Assembly (NCBI GenBank): GCA_964512325.1
Contig: CAZEGN010000007.1
Location: 1-48,263 of the forward strand
DNA: 48,263 nt
From: JACQZO01 sp964512325
GTDB taxonomy: Bacteria > Patescibacteriota > Gracilibacteria > RBG-16-42-10
Direction: 5' to 3'
Shown here: positions 32,790-40,340 of the stretch, piece after piece
How positions within the stretch are numbered: the first letter of the stretch is position 1
Layout of the letters: the number at the start of each line of letters is the position of its first letter
Position numbers and translations under genes: made by a program
Notes under the pieces: model-generated
Told to the model about the DNA's origin: nothing
Database searches by the model: none
Seen by the model: only the letters and a program-made list of their open reading frames with translations

Positions 32790-34085
32790 CTAGCTCGTGG
32801 CATAGTAATCAGACAAGATACGGTAATATTTTGAACGATAGCAAATAAAGGTTGTCATTAAGCCAATTAAACCTGCCACCACAAATACCAGTGCAATCCC
32901 TCGTGCTGGACCAGTACCAAACCAAGATCCAATTAGCCTTGCACCAGCACCGTCAGTCATAAAAGGAATGAAGAGATATTGGGTAATTGGACCAATAATT
33001 AAAGCCATTAGGGGGGATGCTGCCTGCTCTACACTTTGTGAAAAACCAAAAACCCTTCCTTGTCGATCATGGGGCACAACTTTTTGCACAATAGTTTGCT
33101 CAGACGCCTCAATGTAAGGCACTACGCAAAGGTAAATAAATGTACCCACGGCCAGCAATAAAATTGATGGTTGAATGGTGATAATGCAGCACAAAAACCA
33201 AATAAGCATATTAGCTCGAAACATAGCTCGCAGTGGGCTTTTGCCCAAACCCCACTTGGCAATAATAAGGCCACCGACAATAAAACCCAAACTCAAAATG
33301 CCCCAAAGCACACCCCAAGCCTCTACGGAAATTAGAGAAAGACCATAGGCATCCATTAGTGACATGAAAATGCCACCAAGGAAATTATTAAACATGGTAA
33401 AGAAAATCAGCGCCAATAATCCCGGAACTTTATTAATAACAGTCAAAGTTCCTTTCAGATCAACCTTTCTGGGCTGGTGTTGAAGGTGCACAATGTGTGG
33501 TTCAGCAATATTGAAGCAAGCTAAATGCAGTAAAGTGACCAAACTAAGCCCAATTCCCATAATGCCGATATAATATAATCCACCCCACCCAACCAAAAAG
33601 CCACTAATCATTGAGACAATCAGAAATGATACGCCATTTACCGTTCCAACTAATCCATTCGCCTTATCTCGATTTTCAGCGGGTACTAGCAGTGTGACTA
33701 GTGTAGGCAATGCTATATTGCGCAAATTCCCTGCCAATACACCGAACAGATTCAGCAAAATTAGCGCCCAGAGATAGAAACTACTAATAGTAGTAAATGC
33801 ATTTTGTGGTGCTACTATGTACAGCACAAATGCGAACAAATAAGCGGTTAAAGAAATCGCACTAGAAACAAGCATTATTCTCTGTTTGCGATAATGATCG
33901 ACGAAGCTGCCTAACCAAAAGCCAGAAAAAGCAACAACCGTTAAATAAATCGCAGACATAATTGACATTACTACCACTGACCTCGTCTGCAAATAGACAA
34001 AGAAAACCAGACCGAACCAAACAGTAAAATTGGTAATAGTAGCGACAACATTATTGATCAAAATTTGATAAAAGGTTTTCAACAT
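32790..34085 (-). CDS. MFS transporter
   Basis: The 431-residue product is a 12-helix major facilitator. FWLGSFVDHYRKQRIMLVSSAISL is the helix 2-3 loop motif (G-x-x-x-D-x-x-x-+-[KR]), and the second half repeats the pattern with WGLGKSPLRAMFRANM. GRVFGFSQSVEQAASPLMALIIGPI resembles exporters of the macrolide/enterobactin efflux branch. The substrate is unknown; a drug or metabolite exporter is likely. Because the window also has a nicotianamine-like synthase, ligand export is conceivable but not indicated by position (13 kb away, no operator). Confidence 0.92.
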   Translation of the reverse strand: MLKTFYQILINNVVATITNFTVWFGLVFFVYLQTRSVVVMSIMSAIYLTVVAFSGFWLGSFVDHYRKQRIMLVSSAISLTAYLFAFVLYIVAPQNAFTTISSFYLWALILLNLFGVLAGNLRNIALPTLVTLLVPAENRDKANGLVGTVNGVSFLIVSMISGFLVGWGGLYYIGIMGIGLSLVTLLHLACFNIAEPHIVHLQHQPRKVDLKGTLTVINKVPGLLALIFFTMFNNFLGGIFMSLMDAYGLSLISVEAWGVLWGILSLGFIVGGLIIAKWGLGKSPLRAMFRANMLIWFLCCIITIQPSILLLAVGTFIYLCVVPYIEASEQTIVQKVVPHDRQGRVFGFSQSVEQAASPLMALIIGPITQYLFIPFMTDGAGARLIGSWFGTGPARGIALVFVVAGLIGLMTTFICYRSKYYRILSDYYATS

Positions 34086-34226
34086 GTAGGGAATATGATA
34101 AGGAGTGCCGATCTAAGGTATATGATAAGATAGTAGCTCACAAGATATCCATCACAAATCAAGCAAGTATGCGATTTGACACCATATTATGAGGGCGTAA
34201 TATAAAAGATACTTAACTTTTATGCT

Positions 34227-34457
34227 ATGGCTGTAGTCCACCATGTTTCCGACAATTCGTCTGCGGGAAATCTCCTCCTGGGTTTGGTCATGCTGCTCAT
34301 TGTAGCACTGATTATTATTGGCGGAGTATATGCATTCCGCGCTTTGCCTTGGGGCGGTAGCGGTAATAGCGGCGAACCAAACGCAGGCATCAATATTTCA
34401 GCCGAAGGAAATATCCCTAATCCACTGGCCACACCCGCAAGCGGAGGCGGCCAATAA
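34227..34457 (+). CDS. Small single-pass membrane protein
   Basis: This 76-residue protein has one membrane helix (about residues 14-36, LLLGLVMLLIVALIIIGGVYAF) and a Gly/Ser/Asn/Pro-rich C-terminal tail likely outside the cell. Small proteins of this form are common in CPR genomes. ATG 34227 lacks a Shine-Dalgarno site. It is divergent from the MFS gene and followed by a terminator-like hairpin. No function can be given. Confidence 0.65.
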   Translation: MAVVHHVSDNSSAGNLLLGLVMLLIVALIIIGGVYAFRALPWGGSGNSGEPNAGINISAEGNIPNPLATPASGGGQ

Positions 34458-34469
34458 ATAAACAGTTAG

Positions 34470-34517
34470 CAAAAGGTCTTCTCTTCTATATGCTTACTTA
34501 ATAAAAGAGAGGCTTTT
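34470..34517 (+). terminator. Probable terminator after the small membrane protein
   Basis: AAAAGGTCTTCTCTT on the left can pair imperfectly with AAAAGAGAGGCTTTTT on the right, with a loop around CTATATGCTTACTT, ending in a T-run. It lies within about 60 bases of the stop codon. Confidence 0.55.
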
Positions 34518-34890
34518 TGACTTCTTCTTTTCTTCCCTTTTTGTCCACATCATCTATCCTCCTTTCTTTTCCTTCTTTTTTCATCCTGACTTCCGTGGAG
34601 GGATCCTGCCGGGGTAAGCTGTGTGCAAAGATAGAGGTTCATGGAGCGTTCAACTGCATCCGGCAAGATTTCTCGGCGTCGCTCCGCTCTGCTCGAAATG
34701 ACACTGAGAGAAGGAGATGAACACCTGTTCCTTTGAATCCAGCCCCTCTTCTCCTCCTTGTAGTTTCTCCTGTTTCATTCCGAGTCCTGTGGTGAGCTTG
34801 TCGAATCCATGCGAATTGCGAATTACTAATTGTAAACTGTGAGTTATTATCCTCTCTTTTCTTTAATCACGCTACTCAAAAGCTCTGAGC
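34518..34890. repeat. Non-coding stretch with dispersed-repeat-like motifs
   Basis: The region starts with a pyrimidine-rich tract (about 34520-34585). It then holds TTCTCGGCGTCGCTCCGCTC followed by TGCTCGAAATGACA, and later GTGGTGAGCTTGTCGAATCC. Such strings recur as dispersed non-coding repeats in many environmental genomes. Only one copy is in the window. The open frame through it is spurious. Confidence 0.4.
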
Positions 34891-34891
34891 C

Positions 34892-34922
34892 TGCTATGAT
34901 CACTATATTCATGTGCTATGAT
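34892..34922 (+). promoter_or_regulatory. Duplicated extended -10 promoter before the ATP synthase region
   Basis: TGCTATGAT occurs twice, at 34892-34900 and 34914-34922, a 22-bp spacing. Each is an extended -10. They lie 69-99 bases upstream of ATG 34991 and are the best candidates for transcription into the ATP synthase cluster, or two starts for it. Confidence 0.5.
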
Positions 34923-34990
34923 GAGGTTAGGTCAACTTCCACCCCGTTTGATCAGTTAGGAAATGAACCTTTATCCTTAACTGCATTCAT

Positions 34991-35392
34991 ATGACTTACT
35001 TCAAAAGCATAGGTGACAGTGTCAAGGCAAAGCGTTTGATTCATCCTGAACATCACGAGAGCAAAGAGATCATTCGGCATGCACAAAATGGGGGCATCAC
35101 TGCTGGTACGATTGCAATTGCAGCAGTTCTGGGAGTTTTTGTATTTATGCACTTTACGGGCACAGACCAATTGTTGCCATTAAACACATACGTCCTTTGG
35201 GCAATAGCGAGCATGACGCTGGTCTTTGCCGCTTCAATTATCGGCATGCTCATTGGCATTATGGCTAGTGAAATCATGGCCAAATTTCATCAATGGCAGT
35301 ATCAAAATCTGGCAATGGATGATGCCATAATTGAATTGAGCATTCGAAAAGCAATTCGTAAAGTGATTTCTCCTTACAAGCGCGTCTCATAG
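34991..35392 (+). CDS. Two-helix membrane protein upstream of ATP synthase
   Basis: This 133-residue protein has two membrane helices (about residues 36-53 and 68-92) with charged ends, and a C-terminal amphipathic tail rich in K and R. It does not match AtpI or other named subunits. It is 49 bases upstream of the small AtpZ/AtpI-like gene and on the same strand, likely the first gene of the transcript from the duplicated promoter. A role in assembly of the ATP synthase is suggested by position only. Confidence 0.6.
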   Translation: MTYFKSIGDSVKAKRLIHPEHHESKEIIRHAQNGGITAGTIAIAAVLGVFVFMHFTGTDQLLPLNTYVLWAIASMTLVFAASIIGMLIGIMASEIMAKFHQWQYQNLAMDDAIIELSIRKAIRKVISPYKRVS

Positions 35393-35441
35393 CTTGTCAA
35401 ATGAAAATTTGCAGGTATAGTGGGGGAGCTTTTGTTAAAGT

Positions 35442-35687
35442 ATGTCTTTAGCACGCTCCCCTTTTGTTGGTTTTCACTTGAGAAGATTTGTATTTGTTTT
35501 TGGACTTACTTTTGTTTTTGCCTTGGGCTCGGCTGCTCTAGGAAGATACCTGGATATGACTTTACAAACAGCACCCCTCTTTTTGATTAGCTGTTTAGTT
35601 TTGGCATTTTTACTTCTGCAACTTGTGCTTTTAAAGAGCATGAAGAAAATGACCCAGGAGTATAACGATAAGCACTTCAAACGATAA
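35442..35687 (+). CDS. AtpZ/AtpI-like small membrane protein
   Basis: The 81-residue product has two helices separated by a short turn (FVFVFGLTFVFALGSAALGRYLD, then APLFLISCLVLAFLLLQLVLL), the layout of AtpZ/AtpI-type proteins that sit just before atpB, with the G-x-x-LG-x-[YW]-LD pattern. In other bacteria AtpI/AtpZ help Mg2+ or Ca2+ uptake or c-ring assembly. It stops 3 bases before atpB, supporting co-translation. Confidence 0.75.
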   Translation: MSLARSPFVGFHLRRFVFVFGLTFVFALGSAALGRYLDMTLQTAPLFLISCLVLAFLLLQLVLLKSMKKMTQEYNDKHFKR

Positions 35688-35689
35688 CT

Positions 35690-36478
35690 ATGGACTTGGA
35701 AATTGTACCTCATATCATCACCCAAATCGGCCCCTTTGCGATCACCAGTGCACACTTGATGGCCTTTCTTACGACCATCATCGTTCTCCTGCTTGCTCTG
35801 CTGGGTACACGCAAATTGAGCCTTGTCCCCTCGCGTGGTCAAGTCGCTTTCGAATTTATTACTGTTTGGTTCTGGGAACAAGTATCTATGGTCTGTGCAC
35901 CCAAATATCGCAAGTATGTGCTTTCCGTAGTACTGACGTTATTTTTGTTTGTTCTCGTTTCAAACTACTTCTCATTTTATCCTTTGCTTTCCAGTCTTGT
36001 TTTTGAAGGCAAGCCACTACTTACCACTCCGACTGCGCATTTGAGCTTAACCTTAGCCTTAGGACTTTTTGTAGTCTTATCAGGCCATATCATTGTATTT
36101 GTGCATCATCCATTTAAACATATTGGCAATTACATCCGTATCGCCCCTCTTTTTAAGGTACGCTCATTTGGCGACTTTACCAATGCGCTAATCAGTCTTT
36201 TTCTTGGTTTCATGGATATCGTAGGTGAAATCGCAAAAATCATTTCTATTTCTTGCCGTCTTTTCGGCAACTTACTTTCCGGCGACTTAATGTCAGCAGT
36301 AATTATCAATCTTGCTTTCTTTACCCAGTTCTTTGTTCCTATTCCTTTTTATATTCTTGGTCTTTTTTCAGCCTTAGTACAGGCCACTGTTTTTTCATTG
36401 CTCTCTGTACAATTTTTAAGTGGTGTGCTTTCCTCTATTCCGGAAAATTCTCCTGAGCAAATTCCAGCTCATTCTTAA
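35690..36478 (+). CDS. atpB: ATP synthase F0 subunit a
   Basis: Subunit a forms the ion half-channels against the c ring. The 262-residue product has the key stator arginine at R190 in ISISCRLFGNLLSGDLM, preceded by LGFMDIVGEIAKI, and the last helix pair PFYILGLFSALVQATVFSLLSVQFL. Five to six membrane helices are present. It lies 3 bases after the AtpZ/AtpI-like gene and 26 bases before atpE. The leader bases before its ATG (GATAACT) show no ribosome site. Na+ or H+ use is judged from the c subunit. Confidence 0.96.
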   Translation: MDLEIVPHIITQIGPFAITSAHLMAFLTTIIVLLLALLGTRKLSLVPSRGQVAFEFITVWFWEQVSMVCAPKYRKYVLSVVLTLFLFVLVSNYFSFYPLLSSLVFEGKPLLTTPTAHLSLTLALGLFVVLSGHIIVFVHHPFKHIGNYIRIAPLFKVRSFGDFTNALISLFLGFMDIVGEIAKIISISCRLFGNLLSGDLMSAVIINLAFFTQFFVPIPFYILGLFSALVQATVFSLLSVQFLSGVLSSIPENSPEQIPAHS

Positions 36479-36504
36479 TTTATTCATTAATTTTATTCAA
36501 TTTT

Positions 36505-36732
36505 ATGGATCCAATTGCAGCAAAATATTTAGCAGCCGGCATTTGTATGGCTATCGGTTCAATCGCTCCAGCGATGGCAGAAGGTTGGGTAGCATCAAAT
36601 GCAGTTCAAGGTATGGCTAGAAACCCAGAGGTCGCTGATAAGTTGTTCACCAACTCAGTTGTATTTATGGCGATTTGTGAGTCTACCGGTATTTACTGTT
36701 TGGTTATCTCTTTGATTATTCTTTTTGCTTAA
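36505..36732 (+). CDS. atpE: ATP synthase F0 subunit c (two-carboxylate, Na+-type motif)
   Basis: This 75-residue hairpin protein forms the rotor ring. The helix 1 segment IAPAMAEGWVASNAVQ places E26 where Ilyobacter has Gln32, and helix 2 reads VFMAICESTGIYCLVISL with E59, S60, T61 and Y64. These match the Na+-binding set (P28, Q/E32, V63, E65, S66, T67 and Y70 in Ilyobacter numbering; here P22, E26, I57, E59, S60, T61 and Y64). Glu at the Gln32 position is the two-carboxylate variant known from Fusobacterium nucleatum. The polar loop ARNPEV between helices is standard. Na+ coupling is a sequence-based inference. Confidence 0.97.
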   Translation: MDPIAAKYLAAGICMAIGSIAPAMAEGWVASNAVQGMARNPEVADKLFTNSVVFMAICESTGIYCLVISLIILFA

Positions 36733-36772
36733 TCGAAAAGAGCTTTAGGCTTGTAATTACTAAACTCTTTAT

Positions 36773-37273
36773 ATGGAGGGCTTTTCTAAAATTGGTGTCG
36801 ACTGGTGGGGTGTCTTGCTCTACCTAATAAATTATGGCGTTTTGTTGGCCGTGCTAGCAAAGCTTGTGTACCCTCGATTGATCAACGTAATCGACGAGCG
36901 CCGTTCTCTTATTGCTAGCAATTTGAGTGATGCTGACAAGTTACGCAATGAACTGATGGCACAAACTGCTTTAGCTGAAAAAGAACGTAAAGAGCTGCTT
37001 AATCGCTTGGAGCAAGAAAGCATCATTGCAAAAAAAGAGCTTCAAGAAAAACGTAAAGAGCTGATGGAAGAAATGAATGGAGAGCGAGAAAAGATGCTAG
37101 CTGATGCTCGTGCACTCATTCAAGAAGAAAAAGAAAAGTTAATCGCTGACGTTGAACAAAAACTCATGCAGGTCGTGCAGGCAGCTGTGCTTCATATTGC
37201 AATGACAAAGGTATCAGATGAAGAAGTAAAGGCCAGTATCGAACACACTTGGCATGAAGTTGAAAAAGTTTAA
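36773..37273 (+). CDS. atpF: ATP synthase F0 subunit b
   Basis: The 166-residue product has one N-terminal membrane helix (about residues 12-32, WGVLLYLINYGVLLAVLAKLVYPRL) followed by a long charged coiled coil (IDERRSLIASNLSDADKLRNEL and onward) that reaches F1 as the peripheral stalk. R and E-rich heptads run to the C-terminus. It sits 40 bases after atpE and 3 bases before atpH. A single b gene (no b' partner) is seen, so a homodimer is expected. Confidence 0.95.
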   Translation: MEGFSKIGVDWWGVLLYLINYGVLLAVLAKLVYPRLINVIDERRSLIASNLSDADKLRNELMAQTALAEKERKELLNRLEQESIIAKKELQEKRKELMEEMNGEREKMLADARALIQEEKEKLIADVEQKLMQVVQAAVLHIAMTKVSDEEVKASIEHTWHEVEKV

Positions 37274-37276
37274 TCT

Positions 37277-37912
37277 ATGACTCTGTCCCCCTTAGCCCAA
37301 CAATTGATCGCAAGTCCACTTAGTGCTTTGCTGAGCATGCTGCAAGAGAATGTCTCTTTCTTTGCTTTGAGCAGAAGTGATAGGGCTAGCTATACAGATA
37401 GTTTGTCCCAGGCACTCCGCGACTATTTGCTGAGCGGTAGTGAAGAAGACTTTATGATGGATATGCAGAGTTTGTTTAGCACTAAAGGTAGCGACAATGC
37501 CCTTAGCTCTGCCCTGATGACTGACTTAAGCACTGACCTATTAGCTCTTTATGATACATTTCCTGAGGATTTCGGACTATGGGCTAGCGCCAAAAAAGAA
37601 AAACATTTGGCTACAATGGCAGCTAACAACTATCACTCCGTCATACTCCATTATTCTCAACAAGAAGTGGAACAAGCCGTAGCAGCCGTGCTTCAACAAT
37701 TTGCGCCAGCAATTGACATTATTGTGGTAGAAGCGCCTCGTAGTGTTAGCGCAGAGCTAAAACAACAGATCCGATCGCATTATCAACCAAATCTAGTATT
37801 CTTCCATGCCAATCAAAACTTATTGGGGGGAATGCGTGTGCTCCAAAATGGCAAACTACTTGACTATTCCTGGAGTGGTAAAGTTCAACAATGGGCCCTT
37901 CTTCTTAATTAA
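37277..37912 (+). CDS. atpH: ATP synthase F1 subunit delta
   Basis: The position between atpF and atpA and the fold layout identify it: an N-terminal helical domain (about residues 1-105, rich in L, S and D) and a C-terminal alpha/beta part with DIIVVEAPRSVSAELKQQIRSHY and NQNLLGGMRVLQNGKLLDYSWSGKVQQW, matching the delta C-terminal motif G-G-x-x-[IV]-x-x-x-x-x-x-[YD]-x-S. At 211 residues it is longer than usual (about 180). The domain connects the b stalk to F1. Confidence 0.9.
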   Translation: MTLSPLAQQLIASPLSALLSMLQENVSFFALSRSDRASYTDSLSQALRDYLLSGSEEDFMMDMQSLFSTKGSDNALSSALMTDLSTDLLALYDTFPEDFGLWASAKKEKHLATMAANNYHSVILHYSQQEVEQAVAAVLQQFAPAIDIIVVEAPRSVSAELKQQIRSHYQPNLVFFHANQNLLGGMRVLQNGKLLDYSWSGKVQQWALLLN

Positions 37913-37917
37913 TTTCT

Positions 37918-39417
37918 ATGTCCGCGAAATTGCAGCATTTTCTTGATTCTGTACAAGATGCTTTACAAAAAATAGATACGACTTCCGTCTCCAGCAAAGA
38001 TGCTGGGATCGTGCAGTCTTATAAAGATGGTGTGATCGCCGTGCGTGGCTTAAAAGATGTACCAATGGGTGCAATCTTGGGTGTTGAAGGCAGCACTAGC
38101 AGAGCGCTAGTAATGAATCTTGAAAAAGACCTCGTTTATGCCGTTGTGCTTATTGCTGATGAGCATTTAAAAGAAGGTCTAGTAGCGCAAGTAGTCAGCA
38201 ATCAGCTTCAGATGGAAGCAGCTGATGAGCTATTGGGTCGAGTAGTAGACTCTTTGGGCAATCCGATTGATGGGGGCAAAAAGATTAAAGCTGCAAAGCA
38301 TTACCCTCATGAAAAAGTTGCACCAGGTGTAATGACTCGCCAATCAGTCACCGTGCCATTGCAAACTGGTATTCTCGCTATTGATGCTTTGGTACCAATT
38401 GGACGAGGTCAACGTGAGCTGATTATTGGTGATCGCCAAACTGGCAAAACGGCAATTGCACTCGATGCCATAATCAATCAAAAGGGCCAGGATGTGATAT
38501 GTATTTATGTGGGCGTAGGACAACGTGAAGCTAAGATGGCTCGTGTATGTGAAGTGTTAAGGGAGCATGGTGCAATGGATTACACTGTGATCGTTTCAGC
38601 ATCTGCTTCAAACTCAGCGGCATTACAATTTTTAGCACCATATGCTGGTGTCGCTATTGCTGAGTACTTTATGGACCAAGGAAAAGATGTGCTCATCGTG
38701 TATGATGATCTCTCTAAGCATGCAGTTGCTTATCGTGAAATGTCACTTTTGCTCCGTCGTCCACCAGGACGTGAGGCCTATCCTGGCGATGTCTTTTATC
38801 TTCATTCACGTTTATTGGAGCGAGCTTGTCGTCTCAATGCGGGTAATGGTGGCGGCAGTATTACCGCTTTGCCAATTATTGAAACACTAGCTGGTGATGT
38901 CTCGGCTTATATTCCGACGAATGTCATTTCAATTACTGACGGACAAATTTTCTTGGACAACACACTCTTTTATAAAGGTATTCGTCCTGCGATTAATGTG
39001 GGTATCTCTGTGTCTCGTGTTGGCGGTGCCGCACAGACAAAGATCATGAAAAAGATTGCAGGTAAAATTAAGCTTGAATTAGCTCAGTATTACGAATTAG
39101 AAGCGTTTTCGCAATTTGCTAGTGACCTTGAAGAATCGTCTAAGAAGCAGCTGATTCGTGGCCGTCGTATTATTGAGGTATTAAAGCAACGCAATTTGAG
39201 TCCTTATGCCCTATGGCAACAAGTGATTTTGATTTATGCCGTTGTCAATGGTTACTTTGATCGGATTGAGCCAGAGCAAATTACCATCATGACCCAAAAA
39301 CTTTTAGCCACAGCTGAACTTAGCCACAAGGCAATGATAAAGGCAATTATGGACAAGAAAGAGTTGACTCCTGAGGTAGAAGAACTCATCAAAGCTGCTT
39401 TGCAGGACTTACTTTAA
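37918..39417 (+). CDS. atpA: ATP synthase F1 subunit alpha
   Basis: The 499-residue product carries Walker A GDRQTGKTAIALD, the VGQREAKMARV segment, SASNSAALQFLAPYAG, VYDDLSKHAVAYREMSLLLRRPPGREAYPGDVFYLHSRLLERA and the arginine-finger region ISVSRVGGAAQTKIMKK. Standard length. It forms the non-catalytic nucleotide sites of the F1 hexamer. It starts 6 bases after atpH with TTTCT before the ATG, and atpG follows after 12 bases. Confidence 0.98.
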   Translation: MSAKLQHFLDSVQDALQKIDTTSVSSKDAGIVQSYKDGVIAVRGLKDVPMGAILGVEGSTSRALVMNLEKDLVYAVVLIADEHLKEGLVAQVVSNQLQMEAADELLGRVVDSLGNPIDGGKKIKAAKHYPHEKVAPGVMTRQSVTVPLQTGILAIDALVPIGRGQRELIIGDRQTGKTAIALDAIINQKGQDVICIYVGVGQREAKMARVCEVLREHGAMDYTVIVSASASNSAALQFLAPYAGVAIAEYFMDQGKDVLIVYDDLSKHAVAYREMSLLLRRPPGREAYPGDVFYLHSRLLERACRLNAGNGGGSITALPIIETLAGDVSAYIPTNVISITDGQIFLDNTLFYKGIRPAINVGISVSRVGGAAQTKIMKKIAGKIKLELAQYYELEAFSQFASDLEESSKKQLIRGRRIIEVLKQRNLSPYALWQQVILIYAVVNGYFDRIEPEQITIMTQKLLATAELSHKAMIKAIMDKKELTPEVEELIKAALQDLL

Positions 39418-39428
39418 TCTAGCTCATT

Positions 39429-40331
39429 ATGTCTGGTATTTTACTGGAAACGAAGAAGAAAATTCGGAGCTTCAAAGGAACGCGAAAAATGACAAAAGCG
39501 ATGGAACTTGTTGCTGCTAGCAAAATGCGCTCATTTCAAAAACGCGCAATCTCTACCCGTGCTTTTGCCTGGGATTTAGTGCATTTGCTAAGATCAAACT
39601 TCACTCGTCTTAACCGCCACACTTTGATGGAACAAAGAGATGAGGGGCCAAGTCTTTTCATCATTTACACATCGGATAAAGGTCTCTGTGGTGGTCTTAA
39701 TAGCGATCTCGCAAAAGCATTATTCCAGTCACCTGAATGGCTCAACTGTTCAGCTGAAGAGCGTTTGCTGATCACGTTTGGCAAAAAAAGCTACACCTAT
39801 ACGCAGTACAATAATATTCCTGTCACTCATCACTTTGAAAATGTCTCCGAGCAAATGACACCTGTTGAAGCCTTAGGCTATGTTCACACCATTTTGGATA
39901 CCTGGGAAAGCAAGCACTGCAAAAAAGTTTATATGGTGACTCCTTTCTACAAAAACCCCTTTGTCTATTATCCACAAGTACAACATCTGCTTCCACTTAC
40001 ACTAAACTCACTTAATACGCTTCTCGGGCCGGAGCAAAAAGCAAATTCAATTTTCAGTTTACGAACTGATTATATGATGTATGAGCCTTCTGCCGATGAA
40101 GTTACTGAAACATTAATTGATCAACTAGTATTTAGCATGTTCTTTAGCGCCTTTTTGGAGCTCAAAGCGACTGAATATTCTAGCCGCATGGTCGCCATGA
40201 AAAATGCTACCGACGCTACTGACCGCATCCTTGATAATTTAACTCTTACTCTTAACAAAGCTCGCCAACAAAGCATTACTGCAGAGCTCGCTGATCTAGT
40301 AAATAGCAGTGAAGCGGTATCGCAATCTTAA
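39429..40331 (+). CDS. atpG: ATP synthase F1 subunit gamma
   Basis: The central shaft subunit begins with the conserved KKKIRSFKGTRKMTKAMELVAASKMRS helix and ends with ELKATEYSSRMVAMKNATDATDRILDNLTLTLNKARQQSITAELADLV, the C-terminal helix of the coiled coil. IYTSDKGLCGGLNSDL is the middle motif. 300 residues, normal. It is placed between atpA and atpD as in most bacteria. Confidence 0.97.
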   Translation: MSGILLETKKKIRSFKGTRKMTKAMELVAASKMRSFQKRAISTRAFAWDLVHLLRSNFTRLNRHTLMEQRDEGPSLFIIYTSDKGLCGGLNSDLAKALFQSPEWLNCSAEERLLITFGKKSYTYTQYNNIPVTHHFENVSEQMTPVEALGYVHTILDTWESKHCKKVYMVTPFYKNPFVYYPQVQHLLPLTLNSLNTLLGPEQKANSIFSLRTDYMMYEPSADEVTETLIDQLVFSMFFSAFLELKATEYSSRMVAMKNATDATDRILDNLTLTLNKARQQSITAELADLVNSSEAVSQS

Positions 40332-40340
40332 ACTTTTCTT

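Noticed and set aside
32790..34085. MFS transporter as exporter of the nicotianamine-like ligand
   Set aside because: It is 13 kb from the operon, carries none of the TTGCAAC palindromes upstream, and has no metallophore-specific motif.
34517..34720. Open frame of 67 codons ending RQDFSASLRSARNDTERRR
   Set aside because: The end is the usual translation of a dispersed non-coding repeat. Composition is poor and no family fits.
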